From: Zasmidium citrigriseum
Taxonomy: Eukaryota > Ascomycota > Dothideomycetes > Mycosphaerellales > Mycosphaerellaceae
Direction of reading: 5' to 3'
Assembly: GCA_002786025.1 (NCBI GenBank)
Contig: NHNW01000051.1
Coordinates: 248,001-312,000 of the forward strand
Length of the DNA: 64,000 nucleotides
Part shown: piece after piece, positions 54,583 to 64,000 of the stretch
How the letters are laid out: the number at the start of each line of letters is the position of its first letter
How positions within the stretch are numbered: position 1 is the stretch's first letter
Program-made: the position numbers and the translations under genes
Notes under the pieces: model-generated
Told to the model about the DNA's origin: nothing
Database searches by the model: none
The model's input: the letters and a program-made list of their open reading frames with translations, nothing else

Positions 54583-55146
54583 GGGGTGGTGGATGGTGGG
54601 ATGAGGCAGAAAGCAGGGCAGGGGAAGCATTGTTTGCGATAAGGAGGTTCTGTGTTGTTTGATTGAGTCATTTCGTGTTCAATGACTGCTTCTGTGCCAG
54701 AGAATGCAAGATGATGGTACCGGCGCCGTGTGCTGCAGCCTTCGAGATATTGTATGCTAGAAAGTCTACACCATGACGCTTGTCACTGTGCTCAATGCCA
54801 AAAGATGCCCGTCAGTTCCCATTCATTCGTCCCTTCGATTCTGCGCCGGAGATACTAGTACCTTCCGTCTCTACTAGTGTGGTACCTACCTGCTCTCCAG
54901 TAGCCGTTGAACAATTCGATCGTGCTTGCCTTTCGTAGAAGGTCGTTGACAGCGATCTCTTTTTCCTTGTGTTCTTGACCAAATCCCTTTGTTTGATTGC
55001 TAAAGACCTCATTTGACTATCATTGAGAGCTTGAACAAAGAGACATACGCGAGACGGATGCGGACATGTCACCAGAATGCAAAACTGGAGCATCTCCATG
55101 CTTTGGCGGGCCGCTGCTGCGAATACAGGTAATCCAGAGCTACAAA
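54583..55146. other. Intergenic region between modules
   Basis: This 564-bp gap separates F3 from C4. No gene or repeat seen; it should contain the C4 promoter. Confidence 0.45.
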
Positions 55147-56208
55147 ATGCCTTGTGACGATCGTCCTCACCACCTTCGCGGAAACCGGCCTGCCACTGTG
55201 GCACGTCCACCACCATGCCATCCTAATAGGCCTCTTTGCGACAGACGTGATGCTCATGAGGATACAGAAGGGTTTGCTGTTTGCGACAATTGCAACGACC
55301 ACACGCTACACATACTTTTCTTGGAGCCAGGACCCACACTCGCAAATCCACAAGGACCCGCCAATCGCCGGTTATTGAGCAATGGCTTTGCATACATTCA
55401 AAACGTCATCGGTCCAATGGATCAGCCCGGCCTTGGACCCCCTGAGCCACCTCTACCGCAGCCCGCAGCCCATGTTTGGGTTCCTCAATGGCAGATAGGC
55501 GCCGAAAACAACACTGGAATCCTTGAGCGACCTGAACCAATTTTCCACGGCTTTCTCACCAGGGTTTGCAAAGATTGCGAGGTCAGTATTCAGCAGGAAA
55601 TCATATGTCGGGCCAACGACGACATACTACGCACGCGGCACGAGGTAGAAACCTGGGAGCAATACCCAGAGATATCTTGCACTTGCAAATCGACCCTAGG
55701 AATGACATTGCCACTGCAGGAAAGATTGTGCAGGCCTCACCGGCAGGAGGTCTGGGAAGATCTCGTAGCCAAACGAGATGCCAATGACGACTGGTTGCGG
55801 AACGTTGAATGGGATCGGAAAACACAAAGGCTGGTGCAGGCCAAGCCAGCTACTTTGCGAAAACGAGTACGCGATCCAGGATTCTATCGTGCTTGTCGAG
55901 TAAGTCACGATGCTCGAAAGGTCCAACAACACGGCAAGAGGCTAACGTCGTCCTTAGTGTGGCAAGGAGATCAATCACACGGATCCAGATCAGCCTGAGT
56001 GCTACATATGCATGGTAAGCGATTCATGAAATACGAGGATCGATAACACTGACGTTCTCGCCAGGCGTGTGAGGGCTGGGTCAGTCTCTATGGCCCGCAT
56101 ACGTTCTACACTGGAAACGATGCCAACCACAAGTTGCAGAAGGTCATGATACAACAAAGGAATTTTGCAACAAGATATAAGCTTGGGCGCCCGAAGGTCA
56201 ATATCTAG
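55147..56208 (+). CDS. Cysteine-rich, probably zinc-binding protein C4
   Basis: Three exons, 55147-55899, 55958-56014 and 56065-56208, give 317 residues. It is a paralogue of C2 and C3, with MPCDDRPHH, CDNCNDHTLHIL, WQIGAENNTGI, FLTRVCKDCEVSIQQEI, SCTCKSTLGM, LCRPHRQEVW, NDDWLRN, YRACR-CGKEI, CYICM-ACEGWVS and a diverged ending RYKLGRPKV. Introns are at the same two codons as in C2 and C3. The ATG at 55147 (AAAATGCCTTG) matches the C3 start; the upstream in-frame extension is not shared. F4 follows 562 bp downstream. Function unknown. Confidence 0.8.
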
Positions 56209-56770
56209 CGTTTTATCTCTGATGCAATGCTAGACTTGTTAATCAATGCGGATACCCAAATAGCTTGTTTGTGTTTCGCTGATGCGTTGACGTTTCGCTT
56301 CTACTACATCGTGACCATTCAGACAATCCGGGAGTCATGAGTATGCATAAGTTAGAGATAGCAAGCGCTGTACGCGAGGTACATAACTATCGCCATGACG
56401 GACTTTTTCAAAAGCATGTAATTCATGCTCATTCTATAGCTTTGTTAGGGCAACATGCGCGGTATTATAGAAAGACAGAGACGGAGGACATAGGCCGATG
56501 ATTGATGGCTTGCCATCATAGGCCGGCAGCGTCTTCATGTGAATGTGGGGTTAAGTGAATGTTGACAGCAGACTGTCCGCGCTGGCGCCGATCTTGGCAC
56601 GCACCTCGAATCTTGCGGCAGTCACTCGCCCGCCGTCGCAGTTCTTCCTACTTCATTTCCATTCCGGCATCAGAAACTCGCACCGCAGATCTGCACACAT
56701 CGCCAACTTGTCTGCGTCACAACGAACACTGCTTCTCTTCTGCTTTTCGACACAACTCGACTTCATCAAA
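56209..56770. other. Intergenic region between C4 and F4
   Basis: This 562-bp gap contains the conserved GTGAATGTTGAC element at 56555 and the probable F4 promoter. A partial second copy of the element (ATGTGAATGTGG) starts at 56537. No gene seen. Confidence 0.5.
56555..56579 (+). promoter_or_regulatory. Conserved GTGAATGTTGAC element upstream of F4
   Basis: GTGAATGTTGACAGCAGACT and the following GTCCG match the F3 element, here 216 bp before the start codon. Confidence 0.45.
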
Positions 56771-57709
56771 ATGGCAAGCACCGACGAGATCTTCCCAGCA
56801 TTCGCTCGCCTCCCGAACGAGCTCCTGGATCGCATCTTCCGCGACGTCCTGATGCACGACAAGTTCGTCATCCCAACCAAAAACTACAGCACCGCCAAAT
56901 ACCAGGTCAAGTTCAAGTTCCCATTCCTGAGCACGCAGTGCACGGCATTTGGCAACTCCAGCAAGCTGGGTCAGGTCTACCAGGAGATTCTGGGCGACTA
57001 CATCGTCTACACTGTTGCCGAGGTCTATGCAAATGTCAAGGACCTCAATTTCGCTGGCATCCGGGCTTTCCTCAGAGTGCTAGCGACAAGAGGCCAGCTA
57101 TCCCAGTTCCGATGGGATGAAGATGGCATGATGCCTCCTCGAGGCATGACCGTACTTCACAGAGCCACTCGTCAATTTCCAGACACCCTCGACCGCGTCT
57201 TCAGCTTCAACAAGTTTGTTGGCGGACTCGAGGAGAACTTCGAGTACCCAAGCAACCTCGATTGCCACCACGAAGTGGTCGCCTGCGAGAACCCGCTGAC
57301 TATCGAGCGCTTGCTCTGCAAGGTCGCTGGAGCCGGCGTCTTTGGAGACCAACTCGACCTCACGTTGTCGGCGCTGAAGAAGTTCCACCAGGGTCGGCTG
57401 GACGAAATCTTCACGGACAGAGCTCACAGAGAGGCAGCACGAGCGGAGCGCCACCTTCTCATGGCAGCTGGAGAGCTGTGGGACGAGGCGGAGGCTCTCA
57501 ATCGTACCGCTAGGAATGGCGACAGTCCAAATGAAGATCTCAGCGAGGGCGAATACGACTACGCCAACGAAGAGACCGACGAGGGTTCTTCCGGTGCCTC
57601 GAACTTGGAGAGAGAAGAGGTCCTGGAGCAAGATGAGGATGTCGTGATGGGCGAGGCAGACGACAACGGCGGCTTTGCTCATGGTCACTACGACCTAGAC
57701 TCGCAATAG
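56771..57709 (+). CDS. F-box-like protein F4
   Basis: Single exon, 312 residues. An F-box-like start, FARLPNELLDRIFRDVL, is at 11-27. Family core: YANVKDLNFAGIRAFLRVL, FPDTLDRVFSFNKFVGGL and HEVVACENPLTIERLL, aligning with F2 and F3. From about 235 the chain becomes helical and acidic (EGEYDYANEETDEG, EREEVLEQDEDVVMGEADD) and ends HYDLDSQ. No other domain. The start at 56771 (AAAATGGC) places the F-box-like motif as in F3; an upstream in-frame stretch to 56555 begins only with GTG and contains the shared DNA element. It is the last member of the direct array. Confidence 0.78.
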   Translation: MASTDEIFPAFARLPNELLDRIFRDVLMHDKFVIPTKNYSTAKYQVKFKFPFLSTQCTAFGNSSKLGQVYQEILGDYIVYTVAEVYANVKDLNFAGIRAFLRVLATRGQLSQFRWDEDGMMPPRGMTVLHRATRQFPDTLDRVFSFNKFVGGLEENFEYPSNLDCHHEVVACENPLTIERLLCKVAGAGVFGDQLDLTLSALKKFHQGRLDEIFTDRAHREAARAERHLLMAAGELWDEAEALNRTARNGDSPNEDLSEGEYDYANEETDEGSSGASNLEREEVLEQDEDVVMGEADDNGGFAHGHYDLDSQ

Positions 57710-59024
57710 CCGCTGGTTGACTTCGCAATTCTCGTTGCTTCGAAATTGGATGGACAACGCGTTGCTGAATATGACACACGCTTGGTTCCATAGGAGTTGG
57801 ATGGAGAAACTTGCTGTCAGTGCATGGAGGTATGTTGTCAGGGATAGAAGCTGGTGGTATGGCCGGTCGAAGTTGCGGTCCTGGATGAAGGTTGCGGCGA
57901 AAGGATGTGGGCTTTTCTGTGGACTGTAATGCATGTAAAGTGCACTTGAAGGTCAGGGGCATTGTATTGGAGATTGTATCAGGGGAGACTGAAGCTTCCG
58001 GACCAAGGTAGCCGCTCAGTATCCTTCGTCACAGAATGGACCTGTTACGACAAGGCATCGTTCCAGAGCTTTGTGCCAATGTGTCAGCACAGGTTTTGTG
58101 CAACAATATAAAATGTCTGGGTACTGCAATGCATTGAGCTGACGGAAGGGTAGAACTCGTGGATGCGGGCCTCGTGTGTCCAAATTTGCAAACATTATAC
58201 TCTGCTTTGAAGCATGATTAGCACATTCGGCCACAGGTAGCTGAGAATTGGGCATCCCGTCCGCTCTGCCATACACAAGCAGCTGACCGCCTGATTAGTA
58301 CTATAGTGGGTGACCATATGGGAATACCGGGTGCTGAATGTTTTTGTCTTTTTGCCCTTGCTACGGCAAGAAATTTTTGCCGCCGACGCCGGCGAAGCCT
58401 CGGAGTGGAACTTGGATTGAGTGGCGACAAGAGCGATGATGTTGGAGCACTCCTTCTTATCTGCATTTCAATGCTCTACGATCGTGTTTGGGAAGATTAG
58501 TATCTTGCGTGAAGCATCGAAAAGACCCAGCTTCAATGTAAGGCTGAGGTTCGTCGACTTTTTTACAGTGGCCTCGTACGGCAGTTCCAACAGGAAAAGA
58601 CGGAATGATTGCTGAAGGAAGGAGATCTTTTCACAATCAAGGTGTCTGTAATCGGACGAGGTTGTGCTTAGTCTTGTATCTGAACGTATGATGGGTAGTG
58701 CGACTGGTGACGGACGGGAGACAGGATGCCGAGCATCATGCTTTTATTTGGTTGTGATAAGTAGAGCGGGCTATGTTTCTCCCTTAATCACAGCAGATAT
58801 GCTGCTCCAATCCAAAAGTCCACCAAAGAGTGATCTTGCTGTATCGAGTTGCGTGAGCTACTGTAACAGCCACATGACCAGCAATTGCCGTTCTGCGGGC
58901 AATGGGAGGAGCGAGGCATTAGAACGAAATGTTTGAATTAATTATGGAGACTAAGTCGGATTAGCTGTCACTTCTTTCTGTGTAACGGACAAAGAAAAGA
59001 CACACTTACAACAATGTCTCGAAC
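57710..59024. other. Intergenic region, no gene seen
   Basis: This 1.3-kb stretch lies between F4 and the secreted protein at 59025. Only short frames occur, none with a domain or signal peptide. It marks the end of the C-F array. Confidence 0.45.
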
Positions 59025-59369
59025 TTAGCGTGGTCCATCTTCCCCGGTATACCTCTCAATTACTTGAAAAGCCGACACTTCATCGTTCCTCGCCAAGAAG
59101 CACTGGTTATCCAAGATCGTGTGAGATACAGTCGCTGAACAGCCTCCTGCAGGGTATAGCAGGACAGTCTCGTTATTCCTGATCCCGTCGATGATCACAG
59201 AGCCCGGGTCCCTGCCTCCCTTCCACGGTGCGCAGGACATGACGCTGTCGATTGTGTATGTGAAGAGGATTTCTGAGTTGCAGACGTTGCCGGCGTAGCC
59301 TTCGATGTAGACGGCTCTCGCAAGGCTGAGGAGACTTGCGGTCGCCATGGAGAAGATGCATATGCGCAT
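59025..59369 (-). CDS. Small secreted four-cysteine protein
   Basis: Single exon, 114 residues. A signal peptide with core IFSMATASLLSLARA probably ends at residue 19. The mature chain of about 95 residues holds four cysteines at 30, 46, 77 and 90 (spacings 15, 30, 12), which may form two disulfides. It has one possible N-glycosylation site (NNET). I recognise no family, but the pattern and the motif VMSC...VIIDGI...VLLYPAGGC match the protein at 60449. Small size, secretion and cysteine content are those of candidate effectors or other apoplastic proteins. The neighbourhood of a RIP-mutated repeat fits such genes, though function is not shown. Confidence 0.72.
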   Translation of the reverse strand: MRICIFSMATASLLSLARAVYIEGYAGNVCNSEILFTYTIDSVMSCAPWKGGRDPGSVIIDGIRNNETVLLYPAGGCSATVSHTILDNQCFLARNDEVSAFQVIERYTGEDGPR

Positions 59370-60448
59370 GGTGAGGAGTAGTTGGCGGGACTGACGGAGA
59401 GGAGCGAGAAGTGGGTTGAATGATCTAGTAACTTGGGCAAAAGAAAAATGCTTATCAACTTATAGCCGCTCTTCCTTGTCCGGTGCTATTTGGTACCGCT
59501 CTCATGTCATGACGTGCTGTAGTAGCTTCCGTGGCCATTGATGACCAATCCTCAACGTTGAGGTGGGAAGAAACTCGCTAGGGTCACATGGCGGTGGAAG
59601 GACGCATTGGGTGTTGAACTCGGCAATGTCGCTGGTGTTCATCTACGAATGCAATGGCGAGGTGCTCTTGTTCCTCGCACGATGCCTAGGAGTATCTATA
59701 TTGATTGGTTGCTCGTGAGGTCTCGGTAAACGTTGAGCGCATAAGGCTCGAAGGACGACGATGTCATTTCGACGATCCAAGTCCTTGATGCGTGTATGCC
59801 CTACCATGGTCTATGATGCTAGCCTATCAAATATTGCATGAACAGCAGAACATTGTCCGGCGCGAAGGACAGTTACACTGAGAGGGAAGGAACTAGAGCC
59901 GATCGAGTAGACCTTGTTCTCCGATTAGCATGTGATTATTGTACCACTGGCCGAAGAGCCTTCGTTCCGCGGACTTCAACAGCTAGATATAGCAAGTTCA
60001 GTATCCAGTTAAAAGTCTGAATACGGCCTATGCCCAAGTCCTGGATGGGAACGAGAGACTAGCATCCTTTCCGGTCAACTATACGGCCTCAATAAGCTTC
60101 ACGTCATATATCTCTCCACAATCCGGCCTCTGAAATCGAAACGATGACCAAGCACGTTCATCTAGCCAATAAAAACCTATTCATCAATGGGGATGTTGCG
60201 CGGAGCTCGTCTCCTAGTTTGTAACATCTCATGTTGGATCAGCTCACTAAGGCTGCGTGCAGCTGCATGGGTGCGAGATACCACCGAGGACCAAACAAGA
60301 TACTGTCGATAGGCGCACGTGTGCAACTTGCCATGGGAAAATGAAGATGCTCGATGAAGGGATCGAAACGTTTATAAAATGCAGCGATACTGTCTTATCT
60401 GCTTTGCAACTCGATTGAATCAGAACGCCAATCACAACCACATCAACT
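59370..60448. other. Divergent region between two secreted-protein genes
   Basis: This 1.08-kb gap is the shared upstream side of two divergently transcribed small secreted proteins. Only a short frame at 59838-60020 occurs and is not supported. The last 80 bp before 60449 have a TATA-like TTTATAAAATGC around 60370. Confidence 0.5.
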
Positions 60449-60987
60449 ATGTCGTCTCATTTGACAATTCTCTCGATAGCAACGCTGTTATGCAGCTATT
60501 CGCTTGCCGTCGACATTTCTTTCACGCAAGCCGCGGAATGCCAACCACAAGCCTTGTACGGAATTCGCAACGTCTCAGCCGTGGCGTGTTACGACCTCAC
60601 CAAGAACCGCGAGAACGCCAGTTCTGTCGACCTCCGCAATTTCCAACCCAACCAGAAGGTCCGCATCTTCTCTGACAACAAGTGTACCACAGAGCTCTAC
60701 ACAGCTCGAGAGACAACGTGTTACACGCCCCTGGCTACCTCCCAAGTCAGACCCTTGCTTTTAGCGCCGGAAGCTAGGCCGCTAGTGTTCGGATATTTTG
60801 TTCCGCGGCCAATCAGCTTCCTTGCGCAGCAAGGGTCTGAGGATCTTTTGTGCAGGCTGGTCATTTTGACACTGCCAAAACCACTATCTCAACAACTCCT
60901 CGCAAACACAAGAACTTAATACTTGGAGGTCGTAGAGCAAGACATTGCGAAAACAATAATACAAAAATCATATCGATGCGACGTTAG
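60449..60987 (+). CDS. Small secreted four-cysteine protein, paralogue
   Basis: Preferred model: exons 60449-60745 and 60856-60987, 142 residues. The signal peptide (LTILSIATLLCSYSLAV) ends near residue 20. Mature cysteines at 31, 47, 79 and 91 have spacings 15, 31 and 11, nearly those of the protein at 59025 (15, 30, 12), with a similar ACYDL...VDLRNF...VRIFSDNKC order. The 110-nt intron (GTCAGA donor, TGCAG acceptor) gives a continuation QAGHFDTAK that aligns loosely with the partner, followed by a basic tail. Without splicing the frame ends at 60919 with a 156-residue product. The tail borders the RIP-mutated island, so its end may have been altered by the insertion. Confidence 0.65.
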
Positions 60988-61350
60988 GAAGGGGGTTAAA
61001 TAAGCAAGGAGGGCTAGTAAAGTTATGTCTTAGTAGCTCCTAGGTTAATATTAGTATAGGCTTAGAAAATCGCAAAAATCAAGTTATACTAAGCTCGTAG
61101 AGCTAGACACGGTAATTCCAATAGTATAGATACGATATTCGTATAACGCTTTATTATTACGTTATTATCTATTAGAGGAAATAAGTACTAAGCCTAACTA
61201 CCTAAGGTAGCTTCTTGTAGTAAACATTTACTTACTTGTACGCCTATTATAAGATTGCTAGTAATTAGTATAAAGCTCGTATAGACAGGATTTTGTTATT
61301 ATCTCGTCGCGTCGCGTTGTTACGTCGTCTACCCGCCTCGCCTATACGCT

Positions 61351-61440
61351 ATAATACTACTTCTTATAATACTACTTCTTATAATACTACTTCTCGTAAT
61401 ACTACTTCTCGTAATACTACTTCTCGTAATACTACTAGAT
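61351..61440 (+). repeat. 15-bp tandem repeat, six copies
   Basis: Units of 15 bp start at 61351, 61366, 61381, 61396, 61411 and 61426. The first three begin ATAATACTACTTCT, the others GTAATACTACTTCT; the last is degenerate. It lies inside the RIP-mutated island, upstream of the remnant coding frame. Confidence 0.85.
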
Positions 61441-61519
61441 AGTATTTACCTTCTTCCTATTCTCTCTATTTATAATCTACTTTATCTAGACTTATATAGT
61501 ATAACCCCCTATTATAGCT

Positions 61520-64000
61520 ACTATATATTCTAATCCCTAGGCCTCGTCTTTATCCCTCGACGAGCTTAATAAGACTCTAGAGCGCCTAGCCTAGTTCTAA
61601 GATATCCTTAGTACTATATAGAAAGAAGAGGAAAAGGATTCTAAGCGTACTACGCTACTACTTATATCTAAGCTACCTAGCTAAGAAGAGTCTAACGAGG
61701 AGGAGCCTAGCGAGGATTAATAGGTTAGCGAGGATTAATAGGTTAGTAGTAATAATAAGGGAGATAATAAGGAATAAGACGAGGAGGAAGAAGATAAGAA
61801 AGAAGATAAGGATAAAGATAGCTTATTTAAGGATCCTAGCCTAGACGAAGATAATAACGAGGAGGAATACTAGCTACTAAGTAATAACGAGCTCGATATC
61901 GAGGATCTAATAGGAGAGCGTAATAGCGCGAACGAGAGAGACGATTAGAAAGAACTTCTATAAGATAAGCCTAAGCCTAAGGTAACTAGTAGCTAGCGTA
62001 GGAAGCTAATATCGAAGTAATAGAAGATCGTAGATATTATAGGTAAGCTTAAGGAGTACTAGATCTATCTAGTTAACTTTATCTACTATTAGGTTAGTCC
62101 TCGAGGTTCTAAGACCTATCGCTATTATATTAATAAGCTATATAGGGAGTTTAACGCTAGCGAGGAGGAGTATAGCTATCTAGAGGGGCTAATTAGTACT
62201 TCTATATTACGTAATAAGCTTAAGCGCCTCGTTAGTAAGAAGTTCTTCGACGAGTATAAGCCTAGTACTAGTATAGAGCTATAGAACCTCTAGGATATAG
62301 AGAAGAAGATTATAACTATTATAAAGACTTAGACTAGACTCCTCTAGGCCCTACTTCTATACTATTAGGTAGCTACCTAGGACTACTAGGCTCGCGTTAG
62401 TAATACTCGTAATATAATAGGTAAGCGTATTAGTACTATTACTACTATTGTCGTCTACTCGATTAATCCCTAGAAGGCGTCGTAGTTCTAGAAGTCGGCG
62501 ACTATCTTTATAATAATAGGTAGTATTAAGCGCTATATCGTAGAGTTTTTTAATAACATAGGCTTTTATAGTAGCTTCCGTACTAGGTAGAGGATTATGA
62601 AATCGAATACGGAGGCCTCTAAGTTAATAATTAAGAAGCTCGCTTACTACTAGACTAACTAGTATATTATATACAATAACTTTAATCGCTAGTAAACCCT
62701 CTAGTACTAGGTATTAGGCGAGAAGAACTAGTAGATTAATATAATAACGTCGCTCCTCTAGATTAACCTATATATATTAGAGTAGACGAAGTAGACTAGC
62801 CTACTTTAGAGTATATTATATTACGACTAGCTCCTTAATACCCGCAAGATTAGTAAGCGGATTAGTAACGACCCGTTTAGCGAGCAGATTACGCTATACT
62901 ATATAGACTAAGCCCTATATTACGTCCTTAAGAATAAGATCGATAAGATCTTTAAGTCTAATCTAAGTATAAAGCGCCTAGCTTAGCTAAAGATTAAGTA
63001 GCTAGACACTTTCGTAGCGAAGGTATACTCTCTAGATATATCGATAAATAACGAGGTCTCGCTTAAGGGAACTAAGAAGGTATACGACGATATCTTCTAG
63101 GACTTCCTTAGCTATAAGATCGATAGTAAGTTTAGTAAGAAGCTATACGGGGATCGCCTTATTATTATACAAGGTAACTAATTAACGACTAAGCGAAACT
63201 AGAGCATTAAATTAGAGAACGTCGAATACTAGAACCCGTATAACCGTAAGTAGTTTATCTTACTAGTACTAGCTTTATTCTATATAGTTATAAACTCTTC
63301 CTTTATAGTACTACGTACCTATTAGGCTAAGAATAAGGAGGATTAGTCCTTAGATTACTACTTAAGTAAAGATATTATCTTCTAGAATATAAAGGGCTAC
63401 TTAAATACTAAGCTAAAGTTCTTCTAGTATTAAGAGGTACTCTTTAATAGCTATCGTGCCTAGGTTTTAGCGTTATTCGAGTAAGAGCTATAGGACCGTA
63501 GTCTTATAGATATAAGCGCCGCTACTCTAGACGATAGCTATAGTAACGGCGAAGATAATAGCGAATACGAGAACCGTAGCTAGTATAGTCGACTCGACGT
63601 ACTTAAGAAGGCGATAAGTAAGCTAAGCCTAGCTACCTTCCTTAAGATTAAGAAGGCTATATAGTAGAAGGTTTTTACTAGTCGTACCTAGAAGGGTATA
63701 CTACTAGCTACTAGAACGACTACTACTACTACTAGTCCGTCGAAGCCTAACCCTTTATTTACGACGATATACTATATATTAAAGGAGATCGAGATATTCT
63801 AGACTCTACGTAAGGCGGTTCGTATAGAGGATATTAGGTATATTTGTCGCCTTCTACCTTATCTTAGCGTCTAGTTCTTTAGCGCTAGTTAGACTAACTA
63901 TAGCCGTAAGACGTTATACCTCTACTAGCTACTCGAGACCTTAGATCCTAAGCTCTAAGATACAATCCTCGTAAGCTATATTATTAATATAGCTAGTAAG
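61520..64000 (+). pseudogene. RIP-inactivated transposon gene, DUF6589-like (partial)
   Basis: One reading frame (codons starting at 61556, 61820, 62120, 63080, 63143 and 63800 are all in register) runs for over 2.4 kb with no visible indel. It is broken only by many TAG and TAA codons, where CAG, CAA or TGG probably stood, and it contains almost no ATG. Between stops it reads as protein: an acidic stretch around 61680-61900, then a Lys/Leu/Ile-rich body. Segments such as YNRKQFILLVLALF (near 63240) and FSAS followed by NYSRKTLYLYQLLETLDP (near 63880) resemble the DUF6589 proteins found in fungal mobile elements. The family call is from memory of its pattern and is tentative; the decayed coding nature is well supported. 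The end lies outside the window. Confidence 0.65.

Larger units (their letters stand above)
60990..64000 (+). mobile_element. RIP-mutated transposon island (runs past window end)
   Basis: From about 60990 the sequence changes abruptly: TA is extremely common, and CA and TG are almost absent (many 60-base lines contain none), while CG is kept. This is the expected end state of repeat-induced point mutation, which converts CA to TA on both strands in repeated DNA. The island is at least 3 kb, contains a remnant coding frame and a short tandem repeat, and does not end within the window. No terminal repeat could be identified. Confidence 0.88.

Overview
The window is nuclear DNA of a filamentous ascomycete (Pezizomycotina). 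Genes are compact and carry short GT-AG introns, mostly about 45-110 nt and often with a CTAAC-like branch site. Several products are typical fungal proteins (SPT20, DML1, EDC3, DUF1770, a Pib2-like FYVE protein, a long-chain alcohol oxidase), and the right end is a transposon remnant with the mark of repeat-induced point mutation (RIP). A dothideomycete, perhaps Mycosphaerellales, is my best guess; this is an inference from overall feel and not from a marker gene.

Positions 1-32.9 kb hold mostly conserved housekeeping genes on both strands: histidine acid phosphatase, fatty-alcohol oxidase with a C-terminal AKL peroxisome signal, Pib2-like FYVE protein, a coiled-coil protein, Xaa-Pro aminopeptidase, thaumatin-like secreted protein, calcineurin B, DUF1770 protein, sulfotransferase-like P-loop protein, DUF4396 membrane protein, NmrA-like reductase, a 1766-residue RhoGEF-like protein, SPT20 (SAGA) head-to-head with DML1. 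From 32.9 to 44 kb follow EDC3, a 388-bp MITE-like element built around a 34-bp minisatellite, a short-chain dehydrogenase, a disordered protein, and a nine-exon repeat protein with four NPGG-type repeats and six glycine-zipper repeats.

Positions 45.0-57.7 kb form the most unusual part. Four copies of a two-gene module are present: a cysteine-rich, probably zinc-binding protein (called C1-C4 here) followed in the same direction by an F-box-like protein (F1-F4). Three modules are in direct tandem on the + strand (C2-F2, C3-F3, C4-F4) and one is inverted on the - strand (C1-F1); a mitochondrial thioredoxin-like gene sits between the two orientations. I do not know a described function for the cysteine-rich family. 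The pairing suggests that the two products work together, but that is inference.

The right end (59.0-64 kb) carries two small secreted proteins that share a four-cysteine pattern, next to about 3 kb of AT-rich DNA nearly free of CA and TG dinucleotides. One reading frame runs through at least 2.4 kb of it, broken only by stop codons and without visible indels; it resembles the DUF6589 family of fungal transposon proteins and continues past the window end. No rRNA, convincing tRNA or CRISPR array was seen.
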